DNA of 64,000 bases from Saururus chinensis (Eukaryota > Streptophyta > Magnoliopsida > Piperales > Saururaceae). A program made the position numbers and the translations under genes. Below are positions 1 to 11,569 of this stretch, piece after piece (position 1 is the first letter of the stretch; each line of letters starts with the position of its first letter). The stretch lies in NCBI GenBank assembly GCA_035235625.1, contig CP141140.1, forward strand, positions 13,660,685 to 13,724,684, read 5' to 3'. The notes under the pieces are model-generated. The model was not told the DNA's origin and made no database searches. It saw nothing but the letters and a program-made list of their open reading frames with translations.

Positions 1-72
1 ACATTTCTCCCCCAGAATATTATCACTATAAATACCCAGGTGCGTAAAAAAGTACAGGGAAGAAAAACTAAC

Positions 73-3000
73 CTTCATCAGTAAAGTTAGCATCAAGGAT
101 TACATGAGTTAATTGTTGCTTGAGAAAAACCTGTGATGTAGAGAGAGGAGAATGGATACAGCCATATCTCATCAGTATTCAACTTGATGCCACATCTAGG
201 GTGTTAAAAACAATATTGGCAATCATACGGAAAAAATTAAGCATCATTATAACGCACAGTTGACAAATTTCAAATCTAAGAAAATTCCAAGAAATTCAAG
301 CACCCACACCCCCCCACGTGACATTCTCTACCACTGGAAGAAATTATAATCTTATCAAAAAGATAGAAAGCCCGCTCCTGACTCAGTGTGGCTTCACTTT
401 ATTTAACTATTTGAACTTAACACATGCTCACATGGACCTTCCTTTGAACCTCCCCTCAGCCCAAAGAGGCATATATATTAAGACTATTGTCCTGACATTA
501 GCTAAAAGTGGTGGGTCCATAAGATTCCACATATTAGCTACATCAATACAACAGGCACACAAGAAGGCTATTTATATGGAAAGGCACAGTTATCAATATG
601 ACAAGAAATATTAATATTGAATATAATTAATATTATTATCATTATTATTAAAATAATAATAATAATAAATAAAATTAATTTTATTATACTGATAATAATA
701 ATAAAAACAGCAACAATAACAATAATAACTCTCACCACATGCATGACATGACAGACCCACTAGAAAGAGATTAACCATTCAGATCTAAGAAATCTGATAC
801 TAGTAATAGCTAAATTTAATATTTTTTAAAGAGGAACTTCGACGAGTTAAAAACAAAGTCATAAAGATTAGTGAATGTTTAAAATAACATACCGAAGAGA
901 GCGGTTTCCGTGTCTTTGTATCCCAGAAGCGCAGATAACTATCCAGTCCTGTAGAACCAGCACAAACTAATCAGATTTACATGATCAAATCTTAATAAGG
1001 AAACCTTAATAAGTTAACACCACAGTGATAGAAACCAAAAAAATAACTGCAGAGAGCATTATATCTTAGGATTTAGAAATCAATGCTAAAGGTACTTGTC
1101 AAAGATAATGACCAAAAACAAATGAAATAACAAAAGTAAACAGATCGTAATAACTCATTTAAGTCTTCAGACTCACCACAAGAAGCTATCAGAGGGAGCT
1201 CAGGATGTCTTGCAATAGACCTGATGCTCCCAGAACATTTACCAACAAAGCATCCTAATAGCTTTCCTGCAATACAAACACTGCTCTTAGCAATGCGATA
1301 CTTTTTAGCTCAGAAGTTCTACAATTAAATATGTCAGATTCTTCTACAAGGATAAGCAGCCTAGACAAATAGAACTGTATCAAAAATACCTGTCCGGATG
1401 TCAAAAGAAGCAAGGTCACCATATGCAGATCCAACATAGATTGTATGACCATCCGGATCCTCAGTGACTGCTTTGATAGGTGAGTCTCGGAAGTCAAATG
1501 AAATAACTGGTCGTCTTTGTGCTGAAATATCATAAAGGCGAACCTGAAATTTAAAAGTCAAAACAATAGCATTCATTCATAATGAACCCAACAAGGCACC
1601 AAAGATCCTTTTATCTACATTTGATCAGTCTCATACATAAGGTCCATGAAACACAAAGGCTCACCTGATGATTGTTTGTGCCAGTCACAATTTTACGATG
1701 ATCATTAGTAAGATATGTGGCAGCAGTAAACCAGGTCGGAGCAAATATACCAAGGCTATTGCGAGCAGGCTTTGCAAAGGTGACACAGACAAAACATCAA
1801 AGATATCAGCTAAAATGACCATAAAAACACATGGAAAAAATTACTCATTCCTAACTTAAAATGATGGAGATGCTCACAGCTTTAGCAGTCCATATCTTAC
1901 TACATTCACAGAGATCCCATACGTTGATTTCAACCCCCTTGCTAACCAATGAAAAGGTTTGACCAAATCAAGTCGTAATTAAAGGAGGCAGCCCAGCAGA
2001 ACTGAGAAATGGAAAAATAGGATAGAAGCACAAGAACTCACCCCCCAAATAAGGCATAGTTCTCACTACCATCAACCGCAGAACATAATACTTTTCCAGC
2101 ACCACATACATTCCATATATTTGGAGATTCTATGCCCGATGAATTGGGAACCTCGTCAATATGAACAGACTGTAGGCTTGCATTTCCTCTCCTTGTGCAT
2201 GTAAGAAATTTACTTGAACTGACAAATAATAGCCGATCAGCTCCATTATAGGTGAAATTTAAAGCTTTCCATAATGGAAACTGAATACATCTTTAGTAAA
2301 ATAAAATAGGCATAAGGATTTTTCTTTTCTTCACTGGAAAATAAGGTACTTTAGAATACATCATGAATAATATCAACCAAAATTGTTAAAAAATCGAATC
2401 CATATAACAATCATAGCTATATCATCAAAAAATAAAATACAAATTATAGCTGTCTATAACAAATGATATTTAGAGAATGATATTTGCACATTCCTAACAT
2501 ATGGACTCATTTATTAGGAATCAGGATGGATGAGTTTCTTTCCCACATCAAAGACTTAAAAACATAAAACAGATCATTAATAATAAAATTTACCTCGACT
2601 TCTCCTTTTTGAATATGTGCAAACCAACAACAAGATTATCTTCGGTGACAAGTCCAGATGGGTCACTTTCGCTAATTTTTACTGAAGCATGAACATCTCC
2701 ATTTATAGAATTTAAGATCTCAACCTTTGAGGCATCCAGAGAACCACAAATAAGTCAGAAACAAAAAACTATCAAAGACAGAAGATAAATTTGCATAAGA
2801 ACATTGTAGCACATACCAGACCACTTTTCCTTGCAACAGCCAGAGACTGCAAGAGTAATTTTAGAAATATAAGAAGTTAACAACCAATAAAAAAAATTTA
2901 GAAATAAATAAACAAATCTGAAATTGAGAAAAATTCAATGAATCTAGTAACATATTGTCAAAGACAATTGCAAATTACTGTTAAAACTAAAACAACCACA

Positions 3001-4092
3001 TTTATATTGACAGTTCACATTTCCACTAGTTAGATCACAAGAGTAACTGAAAAAATGATGCTCAAACACTATCACTGCGTATAAAAATTCATATATCCTC
3101 ATACTCACTCACTGGAAGGACCCAACAGCAGAGTCTTTAGATTCATAATTGAGATTGTTCATCAAGTAAACTGGTATATAAGGGTAGTATGTAAAGCTCA
3201 AAATTAGCAATAACCAATTAGATGACATGCACCCAAAAACTAGAAAAAGAAGACTCGGTGCAATATACTGTAACAACTAATTAGAGTGACATCATGAGAG
3301 AGTTGATGTAAATAATAAAATCTTAATGAAAGAGAATTCGTTTGAGTATCAAGGCCACCACCTTTATTTGTCTAATCAGAGACCACTCTCCTGGCACACA
3401 GGAAAATGGATTGACATAACCAAAATCCCCTTTTGGGAAAAGTGGAAGAGAGGGGGAAGAAGAATATGAATACCATCTACTACATTGGTAACGAGGATAA
3501 ACCACTGCTGAGTAGGTTTTACTTACAAAAAAAAAATTGAATTGATATGTTTTCATTGTTACATTTTGAGTTAGTAACATGTTATGCCTAGAGCCAACCA
3601 TCTTCCCAGTTTATAATTGAGGAAGAAGCAAGGACCCATCTCCATTTATATTGCATAATATCTTATTAGAAGGAACCTTCTACAACATTCTATCTTTTTC
3701 AATTTTGAAAACCGACAAGGTAAATTCATCACTAAACGTGTCAATAAACAACAATCTAACACCACCAAAGGAGTGGTAAAGAAGACAATACCGGATTTGT
3801 TTGACAGTCTTCAATAGACACAGCAACCACACACCGTGTAGAATCAGGCTCCCCCCATCTATCAACCACGGTAGGTAGCCCTCGCTCCCCCCGAGCCTCA
3901 ACAACTATAACCCAGATTACAGATATTAACATTTAAGAAAAGGAGAAAATTCCTGAAACGAAAAAAAAGCGGGAAGAAGATGACAATGAGAAATAAGTCA
4001 AAATTTCTACCTTTGATAAGACCAAGCGTGTCAAAACTCAGGGCCCTGAGAGGAGGGCATCCTGGGTGCTCTAATGCACTGGTCCTCGGCAT
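73..4092 (-). CDS. WDR74: WD40-repeat protein, WDR74/Nsa1-type 60S ribosome biogenesis factor (3' end beyond window)
   Basis: Eleven coding exons read in phase on the minus strand: 4092-4011, 3904-3792, 2846-2817, 2724-2594, 2218-2042, 1941-1878, 1769-1665, 1543-1390, 1266-1177, 948-893 and 130-73, all with GT-AG introns. They give 353 residues plus one base, and the donor after 73 shows that the C-terminus lies off the left edge. The start at 4092 (MPRTSALEHPGCPPLRAL) matches the plant family start as I remember it. Other recognisable stretches are PTVVDRWGEPDS, AVARKSGL, KGVEINVWDL, FAPTWFTAATYLTNDHRK, VRLYDISAQRRPVISFDF, EDPDGHTIYVG, RHPELPLIASCGLDSYLRFWD and VFLKQQLTHVILD. These WD-type blades are expected to form one propeller. 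Family knowledge: WDR74 (yeast Nsa1) acts in the nucleolus in pre-60S maturation with the AAA ATPase NVL/Rix7. Nothing in the visible exons looks broken. The family assignment is from memory of homologues. Confidence 0.88.
620..728. repeat. AT-rich ATT/AAT simple-sequence patch
   Basis: Interrupted runs of ATT and AAT triplets within an intron or the 3' part of the WDR74-type gene. No coding meaning. Confidence 0.8.
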
Positions 4093-4410
4093 TGCAACTT
4101 ACCAATTTGTGCCTTCTGCATAATAAAATAACAACGTTTCTCAGGAATAAGAGAATCAAATTGAAAGAAACACACACACACACAGAAAGCGTCACTTTGC
4201 TACAATAACAAAGTCTTTCAATACAATATCATCACAAGTACCCCAATTCAGGCCTTCTAAGCTCTCCAATTCCAACAAAAACAAAAACTCGCTTGTACCA
4301 AATTGATGGGGAAATAGAAAAACATAGCTCATAAAGGCATAAACAATTTTCTCTACGAGCCGCTTGTGGTTCAAATTCGAAATTGAGAAATATGGAGATG
4401 GGAGCTTACA

Positions 4411-4530
4411 CCGGATGGCTGAGAAATGAGCAGCTCTGCAAAAGCGAAAGGAAAGGGGAACAGGGAGAATGGGAAGTCGAAGCTGGAACGAAGGTTTTAG
4501 CCTGTTGCGATGGGCCATTAGGGTTTTCCG
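4411..4530 (-). other. 5' noncoding exon of the WDR74-type gene, with an upstream ORF
   Basis: On the minus strand a donor-like GTGTAAGC lies at about 4404-4411, and a clean acceptor (ATTATGCAG) lies at 4116-4117, 23 bases before the main ATG. This suggests a leader exon joined to 4115-4011. An ATG at 4518 opens a frame of about 36 codons to the donor. After splicing it would read past the main ATG in another frame, so if transcription starts above 4518 this would be an overlapping upstream ORF. The transcript start is not visible. Confidence 0.5.
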
Positions 4531-4618
4531 GTTTCTGAAGACAAGACCAGACCACCTTGGACTGGCACTAGGAGACGTGGGTTATGAAATTATCCCTAAC
4601 CCGCACCGACTTGGCCCA
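4511..4618 (-). promoter_or_regulatory. Telo-box and site II promoter motifs
   Basis: The minus strand carries the full telo-box AAACCCTAA (4518-4526). A TGGGCC site II core is on the plus strand at 4511-4516 and another on the minus strand at 4613-4618. In plants this pair is typical of promoters of ribosomal-protein and ribosome-biogenesis genes, where it binds TCP and Myb-type regulators. That agrees with the product called for this gene. The motifs are seen; their activity is inferred. Confidence 0.65.
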
Positions 4619-6129
4619 TCTTCATTCCGACCCGGGTAAAAAACAAACAAAACTGATGAATAATCCCTGTAACAAGGGGGTTAGAATCTAGAATGCTTGA
4701 TTAGAATACAGGATTCCATAATATAATCCAAAATCCTAGATTTGAACTACCAAAATTTTAAAATATTTAGGTGTCTAAATTTTGTATTGCTGGATTTGAG
4801 CTGCCGTATCTTAAAATAATTAACCCCATAAAATGTTTTATTTATAATTTTTAAATGTGACTAATCTATAATTTATTAGAGTCTAGTAACGTCAAAGATG
4901 TTATTAACACATAAAATAAAAATACTTATTTTAAAAAACATTCACAAGAACCATAATAACAGATGCAGTTGCAAATGGTGCAAATGATCCTTATATATAA
5001 ACTGAGGATAAGAGGGTTGTCTGATGCGCTGCGAAGTTTCGTTTGTTTGTGGACTTAGCTTGGTTGGGTGCACTGCCCGGGGCATCCGAGGCAGCCTCTT
5101 AACTCTTCACTCTCTCGACGCAGTTGAATTGTATGGTCGGCGAACCTTCTTGCGGCCCCCACGCGGCCCGAGCTTCCCTTCCCTTATGGCTGTGGGGCAA
5201 TAGGACCACGTTAATGGATTGACTGTGTCTAGCTAGGCCCAGGTCTACCAAAGTCTAAACTCTGTTCATGCCCGGGTCCGACACAAATATATTCACACGA
5301 TTTGAATCACTTGTTAGGATCGACGATGAAAAAATCGAAATAAATTCATGGGCCTAAGCGCTAAAATACCAGATGCAGTAAATTCTGGTCCGAACGAACT
5401 CTCTGTGGGGACTCACCAACGGCCACAGGCGGCTGGATCAATCAAGCGACTCAAGCCAATCGGTCCTAGCTACTTCTCAATACCCACTACGCAGGGGGAC
5501 GATGGAAAGAGAGAAAAGTGAGGGGCGTCGGAGGGACGATGGAAGAGAGGGATCAGAGGTACCTGGAACTGAAACTGGAGAAGAGGCAGATGGCGTGGCC
5601 CCAGCTCAAGCTTTCACCCGCCCAAAACAGTTTGCCCTAACCAGAGAAGCCAGCTCGAGAGGTGGTGTTACGATGAATTCCAAATATCACGTTTTAAACC
5701 CTCCTCTCAAGTCTTGTCATCGTAAAATTTACTCCGAAATTTATTTTAACTAGCCCCGGAATTTATTTTACATTTTATTAACGCGTTGTATTTTTTCTTC
5801 AAAAATTAATAGTCTTTCTTTCATGTTAATAATTTTATTTTATTTTATTTAAGTAATTAAATATATAAAAAAAACTATCATATGCTAATTTATTCTTCTC
5901 TTAAACGTTGGTTTCATCATTTAACATAAATTATTTTTTTTTAAATATTATTATTAATATAATATAAAGAGAATATAACATTTTAAATCTTAAAATACTA
6001 AGGCTATATTGTAAAGGCTAACACCGAATTCCGAAATTTAAAAATTCTATTTTAAAATTTAAATTGACTTACCCCTGTTACAATGTAATGAATGAAATTT
6101 TTATAGACCGGTTCAACCCTACCTTATGC
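4619..6129. other. Intergenic spacer with a GC-richer patch
   Basis: No gene recognised. The stretch 5020-5650 is GC-richer than its surroundings and includes a short open frame (5502-5753) without family features. It may be an old transposon or LTR remnant, but I found no ends. The rest is AT-rich. Confidence 0.5.
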
Positions 6130-6658
6130 TACAGCTGCATTTCAGGTTAGGTTAGGTTAGGTCAGGTTTTGCAGGACCCGACCTAACTCGAGATAAGAAC
6201 CTAGTTCCTTAGACCCGACTCGACATGAAATAAGAATTGAAAGTTTTGGACTCAACTCAACCTGAAATAAGAATTAAAAGTTTTGGACCTGACTCGACTC
6301 GAAATAAGAACTAAAAGTTTTGGACCCAACTTGAACCGAAATAAGACCCGAAAAACCCGAAAACCGAAATAGTAATCGAGATTCTATCTTGGGTCAGGTT
6401 GGTTTCAATAATTTAAACCAATTTGACATTATATTAAATTAACTTTAACTATAAAAAATTATAAAAATTCATATAACCAAGGTTAAATATAATTTTATAA
6501 GTTAATTAGGAACTTGGTTCGGGTCGGTTCTTGGTTTTCACATGCTGGACCCTACCCGAGAATTACCTGGGCTTTTTTCGAGATAAGACCCGACCTAGGT
6601 CAATCTTGGGTCTATTCCATCCGGGTCAGTTTGGATCCGGGTTTTCAACTTAGCCCTA
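6130..6658. mobile_element. hAT-type non-autonomous element (MITE) with 8-bp target duplication
   Basis: The flanks are CCTTATGC at 6122-6129 and CCTAATGC at 6659-6666. This is an 8-bp duplication with one mismatch, as hAT transposases make. The right end read inward is TAGGGCTAAGTTG; the left end is TACAGCTGCATTT, a weak inverted match. The interior is built of GGGTCAGG/CCCGACC words and has no open frame. The ends are partly eroded, so the call rests mostly on the duplication and the likeness to other TAGGG-ended elements in this window. Confidence 0.55.
6213..6345. repeat. 37-bp tandem repeat inside the hAT-like element
   Basis: Copies start at 6213, 6250, 6287 and 6324, exactly 37 bp apart. 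Each has an ACCCGACTCGA-like head, then GAAATAAGAA and AAAGTTTTGG; the last is partial. Confidence 0.8.
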
Positions 6659-7104
6659 CCTAATGCAAAATTTTAAAGCCCTCACTTAAATAGGCTAAAT
6701 TATGGTTAGCAACTAAAAAGCCTGTAAGCTCATTTGGCATCCTTAAGTACAAAAAAAATTTACATTGCCTTTTACATAGCCCTACATTGGTTAGAAGGGA
6801 AAGAGAAAATAAGAAGATTGTATATTTTTAAAAAGTTTAGAAGATTATAAGTTTGCAATTATCATGGTTGGTTGTGGAAGACCTCATTCAAAAACTCAAA
6901 ATAGGGTCGACTAATGGGACCCTACCCAAATATTATATAAAAATTAAATTAAAATTTATTTTTATAAAAACATAAAAATATTATTGGACAAAAAAGAACG
7001 AGAAGACCCTAATATGCTTAGGATAGGGCTAGGGCCAAATTTTTAGAAGGCTACCTAATGCCAAAGTTCAGAAATAAGTTGACAAGTTAGGGCTACATCC
7101 CAAG

Positions 7105-9542
7105 TGTAATAACTAAAATTTTTCAAAAGAATTTTTGAATGTTTTCTTGCTTCCAAATTTTACTTCATAATTTTTTGTCGCATTGTGGGCCCGTGATAGT
7201 CTAGATACTATCAATAAACAATTTTATACCTTTTTTAAACTTAGGGAAATGTTTTGATTTCATGTTTGACTTATTTTATAGTGCGTGTGTGTGTGTGTGC
7301 GCGCACTTGTTTGTTGAGCTAGAAATTTAGTTGAACCTTTAGATATTAATAGACATAACCGGTCAACTTTAGGGTTTTCGACCCTAGTTACTTATTAATG
7401 GTATATATCTTACTAGACATAGATTTTTTCCCTAAAACTCTTGAATTAGAAACTAGACTTGGAGATAAAGAGAATGTACCAAATAACATTTAAAACGGAC
7501 TTCAAATAGCTGAGATATAACCATTTGAAGTTAGAGATACATTACCATTTAAGCCTACACAAATTTTGTGAGGGACCTACAGCTTGACCAATTAGAAATT
7601 GACGCCTCATCTTCTCTCTCACACACACGTAATTTTTTTTAAAATTCTTTGACCTAGTCTCTCTCAACCTCCTAACTACCAAATCTTTGACTCAAAAATT
7701 AACCCCTAAGCTTGCCCAATCAGAACTCCTTTAACTTGGACACACTCACTTTTGGTTAGAGGAGATTTTTTGTGAAAATACCTTAAAAAGGGCAAAGAAA
7801 GTCCCCCCTCCCCTCCAACACGTCCGTCCCTCTCCTTGGTTCTACTCGATTTCCTTCATTCCTTCTTTCAAATTCAATAAATATTGGTTCAAATTACTCT
7901 CATAAACTCCCTCATATTAGATTTCTATCTTGTTCTGAATTACCTAGTATTACAAATCGTTGCTTAGAAAGGTTTCTTTGATTTTCGTTAGATCCAAATG
8001 CGTGGAGATAGAGCCCAATTCGAAAATTAGAGGTAAGGGAACTAACCGATGAAACTAGACTATTATGAGTACTCATTTACATCATTAGGGATTATATAAT
8101 TTTTGTAATAGGGTTTAATTGATTTCAACTACGATTTGGATTTATTTTCTATATTTTTATATTTCGTGAATTTTTAATTTGTATGTCAGTCTATCCTAGA
8201 TATTGGATAGACATTGGAAAATCAATAAGTAACTATATTCATGTCTAAAAATAGTGAAATTTTAACATGTTGCTATCATAATTATATTGATTTTATGTGA
8301 TTTTTTTATAATTTTTAGAAGTAGTTGGGTAGGTAAAAAGACCAAGTTGACCCTATGAGCTTTATTATTTTTCTATTGTTCATTGACTGATTTTCGGGGG
8401 GGGAATTATATAGATTCCTTATTATTTTAGTTGTCCTCAATAAAATTTTTGAGAATGTTCAAAATCTATGTGATTTATTCCTTAAAGCCATATTTTTTAT
8501 ATATTATATATGCGAATTCTGTACACTTTGGGAAAGCAGAGTAAATATTCTTGTTTCATTCCTTGATGATGCATTCTTGACAATTTGATATTAGAAAACA
8601 TAATGTCTCTCATGTCCATATAAAAGTAGGAGGTTTATAATTATTATGCTTATATGTATGAGCATGTTTGTACCTGCATTAAATAGATGTCTAATATTGT
8701 ACATGCTAGGGGTTTACCTTGGAATGAATTAGAAAATCATGCATCCTATTATATCATGTAATATGTCCATGCATCATTAGAATGTGTTAAGGGATTTTAT
8801 GTAAATTACTTAACAAGATCATAGAACAAATCAGGTAATAGCTCACACAAAAGACAACTCGATACTCTCCCCTTTCTTAATTAAAAATAGTGTGTATGAT
8901 ATTTGCTGATTGGAAAATAAAATACATCAATGAATATATAGATGCTAGTGCCTCGAAAGTTTTCAAAAAGATGGGGGTCTAACCTATGGTGTAAGCCCTC
9001 AAATTCTTCCCACAATATTTTTGCTAAGATTTCGTAGTAGACTTAGTGAAGCTTTCTAATTTTGTAGTGGACACAACGGTTTCTAATGACACTTAAGTGA
9101 AAAGAATGATTCAATTAAATAGGGTTCAATTGAGATTTCTATCATATTAAAATGATTTAATTAATTGAACAAGGTCCAGTGATAGTTACAATTATTTGGA
9201 ATTGATATTAAATTATATATGGTGGAATGATGTATATTCTCACGTGTTTGCAAGTATTCATAGTTGTTCATGATGATGGTTATTACTTTATTGGGCTTTT
9301 ATTCACCCATTTTCTTTGTTTGTTTTGAAAATCTTTCCTTAGAATTTTGTCTACGTCTTTTACGCAGGAATGTGTCACTTAAGAGAATTATGAGGATGCA
9401 ATAATTTTTTAGGCTATTTATCTTACACTTGACGGATCCTGGATCATTTTATGGTTGGGTTAAGACACTTAGCTTATGCCCTTATTTAAGGTGTAATTTA
9501 TTAATTTATATTTTCATGGGTTTAAATTTTGGGGGTATGACA
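7105..9542 (+). mobile_element. Probable Gypsy LTR (solo or remnant)
   Basis: It starts TGTAATAACTAAAATTTTTC and ends GGGGGTATGACA, the TG...CA form seen in the large LTRs of plant Tekay/Del-like Gypsy elements. Near 8030 there is an intron-like GAGGTAAGGG, and near 9305 a TTCACCCATTTTC motif; both have counterparts in the better-defined LTR at 57696-60990. No primer-binding site follows, and the flanking pentamers (CCAAG, CTAAT) do not match. A solo LTR with eroded flanks is likely; it may instead be a fragment. Confidence 0.45.
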
Positions 9543-10078
9543 CTAATCTAGCTTCAACACGTTTCAACCCCATATGAGAACAAGTGGGACAAACATAAAT
9601 CCTTGTCACCACTTGTTGTATGATAATCCAAGTTGCATCTCCACATAATCTTCTAGGTGTTGTTCCATAATGAATCCAATTACATAAATTACATTCAAAC
9701 ATTGTGGATCAAAATGGTTCAATCAACCCATATCAAAGGGAGATCAAAATCGTCAAAGAAGCTTTACAATTTTTTTGTACCAAAAAGATATGAGAATCAG
9801 GGAGCCAAGAAATCCTTCTGATTGTCCCTTGATTATTTTTCTGCTTGTCGTTGGACCTGAGGGCCCACATTGTGCAATTCGAGTGGGTCCAAAAGAGCCA
9901 CACCAAATGTTGCTTAACAAGTAAATCCAAGTGCAAGGACCAAAGAGAAAATTGAGGCTGGGCTCTTTAATTCACACTTTTTTATAATTGGCCATATTTT
10001 TAAAAATGTCTTAACAAGAACCTGCAACTTCAGCAAGATGCGGTTTTAGCTATACATCCTCTAATATTTATACTTTTC

Positions 10079-10153
<75 letters not shown>

Positions 10154-10575
10154 CCTAAGGTTCATTTCCATGCAAGTTTACTTCAAGTGTCATAAATAAA
10201 AAATATTTTTTTTATTTAGGCATCAAGAGTATTTTTGACACTTGCAATTAGTGACAAGTATCATACTATTAGTGATAAGAACCCCAATATAAAATTCTAT
10301 AAAAATGAAAAGGTACGAAGTCTAGACTTACATGGAGAGTTGATTGTCATCAATTCTGTTTGGGAAGGATATATATTTATAATAAGGGCCATAAGAATGA
10401 GGACAAAAAAACCTAAAACTACTTTTGAAAAATAGTTAGATCTAGCATTTACAAATAGATTTTTAAACAGATGGCCGAGACAGAAAGGGAAGAAATTGGG
10501 ATGGCAACAATGATGGCTTGTAGTGGCGGTCCAACAAAGGAGCAGTCTATCATTTATTGTAGCAAAGAATCATGA
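9543..10575. other. Spacer with a possible zinc-finger-like fragment
   Basis: No intact gene. On the minus strand 9702-9550 encodes a cysteine-rich stretch (CNLCNWIHYG ... YVCPTC) that resembles the spacing of a PHD-type finger. No start, splice site or continuation supports a gene, so it is at best a relic. Confidence 0.3.
10079..10153. repeat. (AAT)n microsatellite, about 25 units
   Basis: An uninterrupted AAT/TAA run of about 75 bp, likely length-polymorphic. Confidence 0.95.
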
Positions 10576-10684
10576 TACTCCCTATGTCCCATGTTAATAG
10601 CTCCAATTAGTTTTTCAAAATGAACTAATTAGTTCATTTATAAAAATTAAATGGAGTTATTAATGTAAGATGAAGGGAGCATAG
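10576..10684. mobile_element. Short Stowaway-like MITE
   Basis: The left end CTCCCTATGTCCCATGTTAA and the reverse complement of the right end (CTCCCTTCATCTTACATTAA) form an imperfect inverted repeat of about 28 bp around a short core. Such CTCCCT...TAATAGC ends belong to Tc1/mariner-type MITEs. Related sequences recur at 18965, 25733, 36337 and 36788. Confidence 0.6.
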
Positions 10685-11569
10685 GGAAGGGGTGTCGGGG
10701 GAATTGGTGATGACAACATGAAGGTTTGCCTAGTTAACAATAAGAAGTCATAGTCTCTTGATATGATAAGGGCCAACACTTTCAGAGGACTAGAATATAT
10801 TTATCTCTCTCCCTTCCATGAAGGATTGCCTAATTAACAAGTTAGAGTAGATGTTGTGTTCTTCTCTAGCTCCCACTTATCCAACTAGATTTTGTTGTTG
10901 GGAAGGGTTGGTGCTCGGAAAGAAGAGGGCGAAGGGCAGCAAAGACGACGATGGTGAGGATGAAAGCAACAATAGTGAAAGTGGTGGTCAAAGGTGGTGG
11001 AGTGTAGATGGAAGAAGAAAAAGAAGAAGAAGAAGAAGAAATAGATCACTCGAGGGTAGTTCTGTCATCTAATAAATGGGGTGGCATTTGTTGTTTTTTT
11101 TTTTGAAAATTTTAAAAGCTTTTGTTGGACTGAACATGTCAAGCAAAAAAGACATAAAAATATTATTGCTAATTACAGCCCAATCAAAAGGTTTGTTGCT
11201 AATTTTTCCTTTCTTAATCAAGAGTTGGTTACAAAAAAGGTAACGAAGAAATTGGAAGAAGCAAGACCTAATGTGGGACTAGTGAGGCAGGAATGGGGCA
11301 GTAAAAACACATCATGATGATAGCCTATCATATTCATGAGTTGCAGTTGAACAAACTAATTTTAATAAAAAGCAAGGGAAGATTTTTTGGCAGTCCCTAC
11401 AATAACAAACCTAAAATGAGCCCCATATTACAAGGAGCCATGTAGCATGGACAACCATAAGTGATTGTAGAAAGGTGAACAACCAACCCCTAATTGGCTA
11501 TTGGCAATTATTTACATCAATAGGAGGCTATTTTAGGCTCATTATTTCAAAGAGCACAAAATAAGCCTC
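10685..11569. other. Spacer without recognised gene
   Basis: It contains an AGA-rich patch (about 11007-11041) that makes an arginine-rich short frame, and nothing else assignable. The left boundary of the Copia relic that follows is not sharp. Confidence 0.4.

Noticed and set aside
7105-9542. Calling a complete Gypsy element here
   Set aside because: Only LTR-like sequence is visible. No primer site, coding domain or matching target duplication was found, so it is listed as a probable LTR only.
10851-11072. Arginine/glutamate-rich 73-codon frame
   Set aside because: Produced by an AGA/GAA simple repeat; no homology or gene context.
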